From contig PUOG01000114.1 of the NCBI GenBank assembly GCA_003552745.1, positions 1 through 25,069 of the forward strand: 25,069 nt of DNA. The letters run 5' to 3'. Below, piece after piece: positions 15,677-23,391 of the stretch. The notes below the pieces were generated by a model that saw only the letters and a list, made by a program, of their open reading frames with translations, was not told the origin of the DNA and made no database searches. The position numbers and the translations under genes are program-made. Position 1 is the stretch's first letter, and each line of letters begins with the position of its first letter. The stretch is from Spirochaetaceae bacterium (GTDB taxonomy: Bacteria; Spirochaetota; Spirochaetia; DSM-27196; SKKC01).

Positions 15677-17086
15677 ATGGGTTTCGTTACCCTGTTGCTT
15701 CTGGCAGGGGCGAGCGTCGTAGCGGAAGAGCGCCGGGTGGCGCTTTTGATGTGAAACGGGGCGTACAACGCCGGCACGCTGCCGCCGCTTGCCAATCCGG
15801 CCAATGACGCAACCGACGTAGCCGCCGCGCTCGAGGGAATCGGGTTCGAGGTGACGACCTTGATCGACGCGGGCCGCGAGGAGATGGCGCGGGCGGTGGA
15901 CGAGTTCGGCAGCGAGTTGCGCGATGCCGAGGTCGGGCTCTTCTACTACGCCGGGCACGGGGTGCAGGTCGACGGAAAAAACTATCTCATTCCGGTGGAC
16001 GACTGGCTGTCCGTTGCCTCGGTGGTACCGTACCGGACCGTCGCTGCCAATGAGGTGCTGAGCTATATGGCCGCAGCCGATACGGAGGTCAACCTCTTCT
16101 TTCTCGATGCGTGTCGCCACAATCCGCTGCCGGCGACCTCGCGCGCGGCGCGACGTGGGCTTGCCCCGGTGAGCAGGCGGCCGCCGGAGACGATGATCTT
16201 CTAAGCGACGGCCGGGGACGGAACAGCCCCTTCACGCAGGCGTTTCTCAGGCACGTGACCGAGCCGGGATTGCACCCCTATGAGCTCTACATGAGCATTG
16301 CCCAACGGGTCCATACCCCACCGGCGGGCAACAGCGTCCGGAACAATTCGGCAACATAACGCAGCGTTTCGCTCTGGTTCCGGGAGATCCCGACGAGACG
16401 CCCACTCCCCAGCCGGCCCGAGTCAACAGCGTGGGCATGGGGTTCGTCGCGGTGGAGGGTGGGAGTTTCGAAATGGGCAGCACCGAGGGGCGCGTCAACG
16501 AGCGCTCGGTGCGGGAAGTGACGCTCAGCGGTTTCGAAATGGCGAAGACCCCGGTCACGCAAGCGCAGTGGGAAGCGGTGATGGGAACGAATCCGTCGGT
16601 TTCCGATCGAGGCATGGGACCGAGCCATCCGGTGAACCGTGTGAGCTGGTACGACGCGATCGCGAACGGCTACCGGCTTCCGACGGAGGCGGAGTGGGAG
16701 TATGCCGCGCGGGGGGCAATGAGAGCCGAGGGTACGAGTATGCGGGGAGCGACGATGTGGGGCAGGTTGCGTGGCACAGCGGGAACAGCGATCGGAGCAC
16801 GCATCCGGTGACGAGCAAGGCGGCGAACGAGCTGGGGTTGTACGACAGGAGCGGGAACGTGTGGGAGTGGTGTTGGGATTGGCTTGGGGATTACCCGGAG
16901 CGCGCGGAGAGCGATCCGGCGGGGCTCTCCTCGGGCACGTTTCGCATCCTTCGAGGCGGTTGCTGGAACAATTCCTCGGGCTACGCGCGTTCCGCCTTTC
17001 GGTTCAGCGCCTCCCCGTGGTACTCGTACGACATGACCAGCGGTTCCGGTCTCGGCTTTCGCCTGGTCCGCGCCCCAGTTCGGTAG
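15677..17086 (+). pseudogene. Decayed caspase-FGE gene (copy of the 8800-10689 gene)
   Basis: Conceptual translation follows the caspase-FGE protein: signal peptide, then RRVALLM, then TGA (15752-15754) where the paralogue has IGNG. The caspase domain then reads on with YAGHGVQ and LDACRHNP. A second stop (TAA 16202-16204) lies where about 25 bases are missing. The frame shifts again near 16340 and near 16715. The PEGA module is absent, and FGE residues between WYDAIA and NGYRLPTEAEWEY are deleted. The last stretch, GNVWEWCWDWLGDY to GFRLVRAPVR, is intact in another frame. The catalytic His and Cys codons survive, but no continuous product is possible. It is followed by a copy of the caspase-Lcl gene, as in the first block, so it belongs to a duplicated two-gene unit. 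Confidence 0.92.
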
Positions 17087-17128
17087 GCGGACTCGCGCGA
17101 TGCAGAGTCATACAGGGAAGGTCGACGT

Positions 17129-18892
17129 ATGAAACGTGTTTTTCAAAAAGCACTCTTGACGCTGACGGTGCTTTCACTCTTCTCGATTGCGTTGCACGCA
17201 GGTGAGGAGGCTAGGATCGCGCTCGTGATAGGGAACGGGGACTATGACACGCTTGGTCGTTTGAACAATCCGCCGAACGACGCGCGTGATATGGCAGATG
17301 CGTTGGGCGAGATGGGCTTCGACGTCGATCTGCGCATCGATGCGGACCTTGAGACAATGGAAGAGGCAGTGGTGGAGTTCGGCAGGCGTCTGGCGTCAAA
17401 CCGCGGAGCGACCGGCTTCTTCTTCTTCGCTGGGCATGGGGTGGAGTCGGACGGAACCAACTACCTGATACCATCAGCTGCGACGATTGGCTCGGAGTCA
17501 TTCCTCAGGACGAGGTCTGTGGCGACCAACTCGGTGCTCGATGAGATGGAGCGCGCCGGTGCGGGCTTGAGTATCGTGGTGCTCGACGCATGTCGCGACA
17601 ACCCGTTCTCGTGGGCGCGGTCGGGCTCGCGAGGACTTGCGCCGGTCGGGTACCAGCCACCAGGATCGATCGTAGCATACGCCACGAGCGCGGGAAGCGT
17701 TGCCGAAGACGGCACGGGACGTAACGGGACCTTTACCGCCGAGTTATTGAAGCACATTGGAACGGCGGGAATCGATATCACCGAGGTATTCCGGCGCACC
17801 GGGCGCGACGTTCGCGATGCAACCGGTGGCCGGCAGGTCCCTGCAGTCTATAACCAGTTCTTCGACAATGCCTACCTTGGCGGTGCGCCGGAGGACCCTG
17901 ACGACGAGGCGGCCGCCGCGGTGGAGCCGACTGTCGGCCGGCCGGATGACACGCCGGAGGCGGAGCCTTCGAGCGGTTTCGAGTTCGCGGTCGACGAGGC
18001 CGACGTGACCGTGCGCGTCAATGCTTCCGCTACGATCTTCGTCGACGGAGTGGAGATGGCGAATCTCGACGAGGGCCAGAGTATCACGCTTTCCGGACTC
18101 GAGGTGGGACTGCGTACGGTCGCCGCGCGCTACGCAAACGACCATGTCGAGACTACGAGCCTGACGCTTGAGGCGGGTGAGACCGCGGAAGTGGATTTTG
18201 CCTATGGGTTCGGCTCAATCCGGGTGCGGGTGGCAACCGGCGGCACCGTGTATCTGGGCGAAGAGGAAGTCGGTCGGTTATCCGGCGGCCAGAGCGCCAC
18301 TTTGCAGCACGTAGAACGCGGTGAGCACTATGTGGTGATTCACTACGACAACGGGGAGCGAGAGACCTCCCGGGTCACGGTGCGCGCCGACACTACGGTA
18401 ACTGCGGAGTTCAGCCGCGTATGGGGCGACGTGCGGGTCAAAGCGATGGATGGTGGTACTGTGCTGATAGACGGTGATAGGTGGGGTTCGGTCGTCGCCG
18501 ACGATAGCGTGACACTAACCGGAGTAGAACAAGGGAGCACGGTGGAGCTTCGCTCCCCGGGCGGAAGAAGCGTTTCCAAAACCGTCGGCTTCCTGGACTC
18601 TGATGAGCGTGTTGATAGCGTTACATTGGAGCTTCCGTTTCACGTCGGCGACGAGGGGCCCGCCGGTGGAATCGTGTTTTACGACAATGGAAAGGAGTCG
18701 GACGGATGGCGATATCTTGAAGCGTGGACCGCTGACGAAGACGGTAGGTATAGGTGGAAAACCGAGCGCACGGAGACCCCGGACACATCGACGGCTATCG
18801 GTAGCGGGTACAGGAACACCTACACAGCAATGGCAGGAACGCAACGCACGGAGGGTACACTGATTGGTTTCTTCCGTCGAAGGATGAGTTGA
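17129..18892 (+). CDS. Caspase-PEGA(x3) protein, Lcl domain truncated by frameshift
   Basis: This 587-residue product is collinear with the 10732-12720 protein. It has a near-identical signal peptide (MKRVFQKALLTLTVLSLFS) and a peptidase C14 domain with His103 (FAGHGVES) and Cys155 (LDACRDNP). An acidic linker, three PEGA-type modules and the first part of the Lcl domain (GPAGGIVFYD) follow. After TAMAGTQ a 31-base deletion relative to the first copy shifts the frame, and translation ends RRRMS at 18892. The remaining Lcl coding sequence (18893-19074) is intact in the +1-shifted frame. The caspase and PEGA parts could still be made and exported, but without the lectin-like end. The start is supported by AGGGAAGG before ATG 17129. 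Divergence from copy 1 is mostly synonymous, so both were under selection after duplication; the deletion is later. Confidence 0.88.
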   Translation: MKRVFQKALLTLTVLSLFSIALHAGEEARIALVIGNGDYDTLGRLNNPPNDARDMADALGEMGFDVDLRIDADLETMEEAVVEFGRRLASNRGATGFFFFAGHGVESDGTNYLIPSAATIGSESFLRTRSVATNSVLDEMERAGAGLSIVVLDACRDNPFSWARSGSRGLAPVGYQPPGSIVAYATSAGSVAEDGTGRNGTFTAELLKHIGTAGIDITEVFRRTGRDVRDATGGRQVPAVYNQFFDNAYLGGAPEDPDDEAAAAVEPTVGRPDDTPEAEPSSGFEFAVDEADVTVRVNASATIFVDGVEMANLDEGQSITLSGLEVGLRTVAARYANDHVETTSLTLEAGETAEVDFAYGFGSIRVRVATGGTVYLGEEEVGRLSGGQSATLQHVERGEHYVVIHYDNGERETSRVTVRADTTVTAEFSRVWGDVRVKAMDGGTVLIDGDRWGSVVADDSVTLTGVEQGSTVELRSPGGRSVSKTVGFLDSDERVDSVTLELPFHVGDEGPAGGIVFYDNGKESDGWRYLEAWTADEDGRYRWKTERTETPDTSTAIGSGYRNTYTAMAGTQRTEGTLIGFFRRRMS

Positions 18893-19074
18893 ACCTGATG
18901 TACGAGAACTTGCACGATTTCGAGGGTCCAGTTGAAGGTTTTGCGTCCGTCAGCTATTGGAGCTCATCCGAGAAGGATAGCCTCATCGCGTGGATCCAGC
19001 ACTTCGGCACCGGCAACCAGAGCCGCAACACCAAGCTCTATCTCAATCGAGTTCGTGCCGTCCGGGCTTTTTGA
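18893..19074 (+). pseudogene. Detached C-terminal part of the second Lcl domain
   Basis: This is the continuation of the Lcl/DUF1566 domain in a different frame from the upstream caspase gene. It reads NLMYENLHDF, then FASVSYWSSSE, ending NRVRAVRAF and TGA. It has no ribosome site of its own and would need frameshifting to be translated. It includes the second copy of the probable DGR variable region. Confidence 0.85.
18949..19074 (+). other. Probable DGR variable region (VR), copy 2
   Basis: This counterpart of 12592-12720 is one codon shorter near its 3' end. Variable codons include GTC, CTC, ATC, ATC, CAC, GGC, ACC, AAC, AGC, CGC, ACC and CTC, all NNC. Several AAC codons remain, as expected if the template carries AAC at those positions. 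The tail GCCGTCCGGGCTTTTT is shared with copy 1. The gene is now frameshifted upstream, so any diversification has no direct product. Confidence 0.7.
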
Positions 19075-19170
19075 CACTATAGCTATTGAACTATTCCATC
19101 GAGGGGCGTCCATGCGAGATTTCGTCAATCGAACATCGAGTGCGAATAGCGGCAATCCCGTTTACCGTCG

Positions 19171-19176
19171 TATAAT
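19171..19176 (+). promoter_or_regulatory. Consensus -10 box
   Basis: TATAAT matches the sigma-70 -10 consensus exactly. It lies 24 bases before the ATG at 19201, with a GGAG ribosome site between. No good -35 is visible at 16-18 bases upstream, so activation by a factor or an extended element would be needed. It would serve the small gene at 19201. Confidence 0.5.
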
Positions 19177-19200
19177 CGACCATCCACATTGGAGTAGACG

Positions 19201-19458
19201 ATGAAGGTATTGGTACAGTTCGACTCGTACGCGATGGACTACGACATCAAGGGTGCGATAGGCGGCATGAGTGGTCTCGAGGGTGTGCATTCGGTCAAGC
19301 TGATGCGTAAGGTTTCCGGCGATGCGCCGAAATACTGCATCGAGCTCGAGATCGACGACGAGAAGAGCGAATCGGTGCGGGAGAAGCTCGGCCGCTACCG
19401 CAGTCAGTACAGCGGCGAGATGTCCAACACGGTCGTCACGAGCTACAGGATCGTGTAG
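19201..19458 (+). CDS. Small conserved-looking hypothetical protein
   Basis: This 85-residue soluble protein has no recognised family. The strand-helix-strand order (MKVLVQFDS, a Gly-rich turn, VHSVKLMRKV, YCIELEIDD, helix SESVREKLGRY, VVTSYRIV) resembles the ferredoxin-like fold of dimeric alpha-beta barrel or EthD-type proteins. That is a fold guess only. GGAG lies six to nine bases before the ATG and a perfect -10 precedes it, so it is probably expressed. It is monocistronic: a hairpin follows its stop. Confidence 0.65.
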   Translation: MKVLVQFDSYAMDYDIKGAIGGMSGLEGVHSVKLMRKVSGDAPKYCIELEIDDEKSESVREKLGRYRSQYSGEMSNTVVTSYRIV

Positions 19459-19479
19459 TCCCGGTAGTCGCGACCGCAA

Positions 19480-19503
19480 AGCGCCTCCTTGCCTCGAGGC
19501 GCT
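19480..19503 (+). terminator. Hairpin after the small hypothetical gene
   Basis: A perfect 8-bp inverted repeat AGCGCCTC/GAGGCGCT with an 8-nt loop begins 22 bases after the stop. No T-tract follows, so it may be an inefficient terminator or an mRNA 3' stabiliser. Confidence 0.5.
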
Positions 19504-19523
19504 GATCGGTATACAAGGGAACC

Positions 19524-19724
19524 ATGGTCGAGATCATCGTTCCGGTCGTAGCCATTCTCGGCGTGTTTGTGTTTACGCCTCTTATCATCACCGGTGGTAT
19601 TCTCGGCTCCCGCTTTATGCGCATGAAGCAGCGGGAGCTCGATCTGCGCGAGCGTGAGCTCGAAGCCGAGGTTCGCCGCCAGAAGCTCGAAGAGCTTTCG
19701 TTCGAGCGAAGACTCGAAGAGTGA
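19524..19724 (+). CDS. Small single-span membrane protein with coiled coil
   Basis: This 66-residue protein has one hydrophobic N-terminal helix (about 5-28, IVPVVAILGVFVFTPLIITG) followed by a highly charged coiled coil rich in Glu and Arg (about 33-66, ELDLRERELEAEVRRQKLEE). The architecture is that of PspB-like small membrane proteins, but no diagnostic PspB residues are clear. AAGGGA lies three to four bases before the ATG. Its stop overlaps a possible GTG start for the SDR gene, so the two are likely co-transcribed. Confidence 0.7.
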   Translation: MVEIIVPVVAILGVFVFTPLIITGGILGSRFMRMKQRELDLRERELEAEVRRQKLEELSFERRLEE

Positions 19725-19735
19725 TCTGGAGGATG

Positions 19736-20545
19736 ATGAGAACGCGGGCGGTCAGACGTGCGAATCGTACCGGCGGGGCCGGCTCCGTTCCCGCTTCCGG
19801 CAACGGGCGTGCCGTCTTTCTCACCGGCGCCTCCTCGGGAATCGGGCGGGCGCTCGCGGTGGAGCTTGCGAGGCGCGGTTATCGGCTCGCGATCAGTGCG
19901 CGGCGCGAGGAAAGACTCATCACCCTGAAAGAAGAGATCGCCTCATTCGCCCCGGATCTGCACGTTCTCGCGCGGCGACTCGACGTAACCGATACCGGCG
20001 CGCTGTTCGCGGCCTTTGATGAGGCGGTCGCCGAGCTCGGCGGTATCGATATCGCGATCGCGAACGCGGGGGTCGCCACGCGCAGCGAGGTGGGTAGCGG
20101 GGAGTTCGAGCACGCGAAGCGAACGATCGAGGTGAACGTCATAGGAGCGATGGCAACCGTAGATGCGGCGGTCCGCTACTTCCGCGAGCGCGGAAGCGGT
20201 CACGTAGTCGGCATCTGCTCGGTTGCCGGCATGCGCGGCCTACCGCGCTCGGCCCCGTACTCGGCTTCGAAGGCCGCGCTCGCCACCTATCTCGAGGCCG
20301 CACGATCCGAGCTCGTCGGCACGGCGATCGACGTGACGGTAATCCATCCCGGCTTCATCGCGACCGAAATGAATGCAGATCTGCCACGGCGTCCGTTCGT
20401 GATCGATGCCGAGCGCGGGGCGCGCATCATCGCGAATCAGATCGAGCGGCGCGTCAGGGTAACGACCGCCCCGGTTATTCCGTGGGGCATCCTCTCGCGC
20501 CTGCTGAAGCTGATACCGTCGCGGCTGCTTGCGCGCGTGCGGTAA
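19736..20545 (+). CDS. Short-chain dehydrogenase/reductase (SDR)
   Basis: This is a classical SDR of about 269 residues, an NAD(P)-dependent oxidoreductase with a Rossmann fold. From ATG 19736 it shows the cofactor motif TGASSGIG (about 30-37), NAG (110-112), catalytic Ser162 (ICSVAG), Tyr175 and Lys179 (YSASK), and PGFIATEM after the active site. The C-terminal end, about 40 residues (PVIPWGILSRLLKLIPSRLL), is hydrophobic, as in SDRs that associate with membranes or act on lipids. Possible starts are GTG 19721, ATG 19733 and ATG 19736; the GGAGG at 19728-19732 is close to the last two. The substrate is unknown. A gap of 95 bases separates it from the aldolase gene. Confidence 0.92.
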   Translation: MRTRAVRRANRTGGAGSVPASGNGRAVFLTGASSGIGRALAVELARRGYRLAISARREERLITLKEEIASFAPDLHVLARRLDVTDTGALFAAFDEAVAELGGIDIAIANAGVATRSEVGSGEFEHAKRTIEVNVIGAMATVDAAVRYFRERGSGHVVGICSVAGMRGLPRSAPYSASKAALATYLEAARSELVGTAIDVTVIHPGFIATEMNADLPRRPFVIDAERGARIIANQIERRVRVTTAPVIPWGILSRLLKLIPSRLLARVR

Positions 20546-20586
20546 GCGGTGGATGCGCATCTGTTCGCCGGTGTACCGTCCGGCAC

Positions 20587-20615
20587 TTGCGCGGTCGCGC
20601 GGAAGCTCCTAACAT
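20587..20615 (+). promoter_or_regulatory. Possible promoter of the aldolase-kinase unit
   Basis: TTGCGC (20587-20592) and TAACAT (20610-20615) are spaced by 17 bases, upstream of the aldolase start at 20641 with its GAGAGGAA ribosome site. Both boxes are imperfect, so this is tentative. Confidence 0.35.
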
Positions 20616-20640
20616 CACCCTGAAAACATAGAGAGGAACG

Positions 20641-21540
20641 ATGCGTACAAACGAGATCGTGAAACGGGCGGCCGAGCTGAAGATTGCGATTCCCGCGTTC
20701 AATATCCCCTACCTTCCGATGATGGAGCCGGTGGTGCGGGCGGTCGAGGATGAGGATACCTTCGGCCTGCTCGCGGTGGCGCGGCTGGAGTGGATCAAAT
20801 TCGAGTCCGGGAGCATGGCGGCGGTGCGGCACGAATACGGGCGATTTGCCGAGTCGAAGCACGTCAGGCTGCATCTCGACCATATTCCGGTCATCGATGA
20901 GGACGATGAGCGCGTGGACTATCTCGCGCACATCCGCGAGGCGCTCGAGCTCGGTTACGAGTCGGTGATGATCGACGGGTCGCGGCTGCCGTTCGACGAG
21001 AACGTCGAGGCGACCGCGCGCGTGGTCGAGGCGGCGCATACGGCCGGCGTTCCGGTGGAAGCCGAGCTCGGCGCGGTGCTCGGCCACGAGGCCGAACCGT
21101 CGATGTCGTACGAGGAGATCGTGGCAACGCGCACCGGCTTCACCGATCCGGAGGAGGCCGCGCGCTTCGTCCACGAGACACGCTGCGACTGGCTGTCGGT
21201 GGCGTTCGGGAACATCCACGGGCACGTCTCGAAGGCGCTTCGCGACAAAGAGAAGGTGGCCGCCCGGCTCGACATCGAGCATCTCGAGCGCATCCGGGCG
21301 GGAGCACAGGTGCCGCTCGTGCTGCACGGCGGCAGCGGCATCTCCACCGCGATGATGCAGGATGCGATTCGCGCCGGGATCGCCAAGGTAAATGTCGGCA
21401 CCGATATCCGCCAGGTGTACGAGCGGAAGCTTCGGGAGGCGGGTGGTGCCGCCCGAGACGCCGTGTACGAGCGAACCCGCGAGCTCCTGCGCGAGCACTT
21501 CCGCATCTCCGGCATGGCCGACCGGCTGCTCGCCCGATAG
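20641..21540 (+). CDS. Class II ketose-bisphosphate aldolase family protein
   Basis: This 299-residue protein is of the zinc-dependent class II fructose/tagatose-bisphosphate aldolase family, which cleaves ketose phosphates to a triose phosphate and an aldehyde. Visible signatures are IPAFNIPY near the N-terminus, HLDH with catalytic Asp80 and zinc ligand His81, MIDGSRLPFDENV, VEAELG (Glu142), zinc ligand His193 in GNIHG, zinc ligand His229 in LHGGSG, and the phosphate-binding NVGTDIR. The length is typical. The kinase gene begins nine bases after the stop, with its ribosome site overlapping the aldolase stop, so the two are translationally linked. The kinase probably makes the phosphorylated sugar that this enzyme cleaves, but the sugar is not determinable here. 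Confidence 0.93.
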   Translation: MRTNEIVKRAAELKIAIPAFNIPYLPMMEPVVRAVEDEDTFGLLAVARLEWIKFESGSMAAVRHEYGRFAESKHVRLHLDHIPVIDEDDERVDYLAHIREALELGYESVMIDGSRLPFDENVEATARVVEAAHTAGVPVEAELGAVLGHEAEPSMSYEEIVATRTGFTDPEEAARFVHETRCDWLSVAFGNIHGHVSKALRDKEKVAARLDIEHLERIRAGAQVPLVLHGGSGISTAMMQDAIRAGIAKVNVGTDIRQVYERKLREAGGAARDAVYERTRELLREHFRISGMADRLLAR

Positions 21541-21549
21541 GAGGTTACA

Positions 21550-23223
21550 ATGAGTCTGCTCGGACTCGACGTCGGGACAACCGGGACGAAGGCACTCATC
21601 TTCTCGACCGAAGGCCGGACGCTCGCTTCCGCCTATCGTGAGTACGACATTCGTAGACCGGCTCCGGGCCGTGCCGAGTTCGATGCGGTGTCGGTCTGGC
21701 AGTCGATCTCCGAGTGCATCGCGGAGGCGGCCGGTCGCTGCCCGGGCGCGGATCCGGTGGAGGCGATCGGGATCGCATCGCTCGGGGAGGCGATGGTCCC
21801 GGTCACCGCCGACCGCCGCATCATCGGCCCCTCCCTCCTGAACGTCGACACGCGCGGCAACGAGTACCTGCCGGAGCTGCGCGCCGCGATCTCCGACCGG
21901 CGCATCCACGAAGTGAACGGCAATCCGTGGGGCGAGCAGTACGGCGCGACGAAGCTCATGTGGATTCGCGAGCACGATGCGCAGCTCTACGAGCGCGCTG
22001 AGTACTTTCTGCACTGGGGCACACTGGTGTCGTTCATGCTCGGCGCCGAGGCGGCGGTCGACTACTCGCTTGCCAACCGCAGTCTGCTGTTCGACCTCGA
22101 GCGCAAGGATTGGAGCGATGAGCTGCTGCGCGCCTGCCGGCTCGACCGCGAAAAGCTGCCGCGCCCGGTGCGGTCGGGGACGGCGATCGGATCTGTCTCC
22201 GCCGAGGCGGCGCGCGCCCACTCGCTGCCGGCCGGAGTGCCGATCGTCGCCGGGGCACACGATCAGATCGCCGGTGCGACCGGTACCGGTGCGGTGACCG
22301 CCGGGAGCGCCTTTTTCGGCATGGGCACCTTCCCGTGTCTTGCTCCGATCTACGACCGGAGGGGCGACACCGATGCAATGCTCGAGCTCGGGCTCAACAC
22401 CGAGGACCATGCGATCGCCGGGCTCTATGCGAGTTTCATCTTCCATATGGGTGGGGCGACGGTTCGATGGTTTCGTGATGTGCTCGGTGGTGGAGGCGGG
22501 GGCGGAGCCCCGGGAGGCGAGCGCGAGGCGGCGGGCATTTCCGAGAATACTCCCGCCGGCGGGTCGCCGGGCGGCTCCTGGGGTGCCGCCAGTCGGTCGC
22601 CCGGCAGCTCCCGAGGTGCCCCCGGCGGCCGGTCCCCGGCCGGCTCCGTCCCGGCCGGCGCCGACTACGCCTCGCTCTTTGCCGAGATGCCGGCCGGGCC
22701 GAGCGGGCTGCTCGTGCTGCCGCACTTCGCGCCGATGGGCCCGCCCGATTTCCTCTCCGACCGCTCGGCGGCGATCCTCGGGCTGACGCTGGAGACGAGC
22801 CGGGCGGCGATCCTGAAGGCGATCATCGAGGCGAACGCGATGGAGCACAATCTGGTGGTCTCACGGCTACCGGAGGCGGGAATCGAACTGGAGGCGGTGC
22901 GCGCGGTCGGCGCCGGTAGCCGCTCCGACGAGACGGTGCAGGTGCACGCCGACGTTCTCGGTATACCGCTCGTGCGGATGAACGTTACCGAGGCGGGTGC
23001 GCTCGGAGCGGCGGTACTCGCCGGCGTCGGTGCCGGTGTGTTCTCGTCGGTCGACGAGGGGGTGGGTGGAATGACCGGGGTCGAGCGAGAGTTCGAGCCC
23101 GACCCCGGGCGTCAGGCGCTGTACCGGGAGCTGTTCGAAGCGTACCGATCCGCGCGAAATCGGGTGGGAGATCAGCTTGTCGAGTGGGAATCGCTTCGCT
23201 CGAGGATTACCGGCAGCGCGTAG
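21550..23223 (+). CDS. FGGY-family carbohydrate kinase with a low-complexity insert
   Basis: This 557-residue ATP-dependent sugar kinase is of the FGGY (xylulokinase/glycerol kinase) family. The N-terminal phosphate motif is LGLDVGTTGTKALIF, NVDTRG follows, and the catalytic Asp is in AGAHDQIAGATGTG. The second half has the ATP-binding region AVGAGSRSDETVQ and GALGAAVLAG. A 59-residue Gly/Pro/Ser/Ala insert (about residues 313-371) splits the C-terminal domain between TVRWFRDVL and ADYASLFAEMP; without it the length is about 498, normal for the family. The insert is made partly of 33-base repeats. The gene is coupled to the aldolase gene upstream. The substrate is probably a ketose or polyol; the exact one is unknown. 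Confidence 0.93.
   Translation: MSLLGLDVGTTGTKALIFSTEGRTLASAYREYDIRRPAPGRAEFDAVSVWQSISECIAEAAGRCPGADPVEAIGIASLGEAMVPVTADRRIIGPSLLNVDTRGNEYLPELRAAISDRRIHEVNGNPWGEQYGATKLMWIREHDAQLYERAEYFLHWGTLVSFMLGAEAAVDYSLANRSLLFDLERKDWSDELLRACRLDREKLPRPVRSGTAIGSVSAEAARAHSLPAGVPIVAGAHDQIAGATGTGAVTAGSAFFGMGTFPCLAPIYDRRGDTDAMLELGLNTEDHAIAGLYASFIFHMGGATVRWFRDVLGGGGGGGAPGGEREAAGISENTPAGGSPGGSWGAASRSPGSSRGAPGGRSPAGSVPAGADYASLFAEMPAGPSGLLVLPHFAPMGPPDFLSDRSAAILGLTLETSRAAILKAIIEANAMEHNLVVSRLPEAGIELEAVRAVGAGSRSDETVQVHADVLGIPLVRMNVTEAGALGAAVLAGVGAGVFSSVDEGVGGMTGVEREFEPDPGRQALYRELFEAYRSARNRVGDQLVEWESLRSRITGSA
22561..22662 (+). repeat. 33-bp in-frame tandem repeats inside the kinase gene
   Basis: Three imperfect units (22561-22593, 22594-22626 and 22630-22662, with one extra codon before the third) encode GSPGGSWGAAS, RSPGSSRGAPG and RSPAGSVPAGA. 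They lie within a wider GC-rich insert, 22486-22662, that starts with a run of seven glycine codons. Slippage expansion in a surface loop is the likely origin. Confidence 0.75.
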
Positions 23224-23391
23224 CGCCGGCCGCGCCGACAGTCGTGCGCCGGAGGGGGCGGCACCGGCCACGCCGACGCTCTCGCGCCGGGGGAGGGGCC
23301 CGGTGCCGGGACCGGCGGCGCGGGATAATGCGAGCGGACCGTAAGCTGCCGGGTAGCCCGGCACGCGCGCCGGTGCTACGCTTGGAGCATC

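Noticed and set aside
16940..17086. NNC-type DGR signature in the FGE domain pair
   Set aside because: The codons that differ from 10560-10689 do not preferentially keep C at base 3, and an indel is needed to align them. Ordinary divergence explains it.
20437..22848. An 803-codon minus-strand open frame opposite the SDR end, aldolase and kinase genes
   Set aside because: Its translation is Arg/His/Pro-rich with no domain, and the plus strand carries clear aldolase and kinase motifs. It is a high-GC shadow.
23224..23391. Two similar ~30-base GC-rich segments (CGCCGAC..TC..GCGCCGG) after the kinase gene
   Set aside because: Too short and compositionally biased to call a real repeat; probably low-complexity GC sequence.
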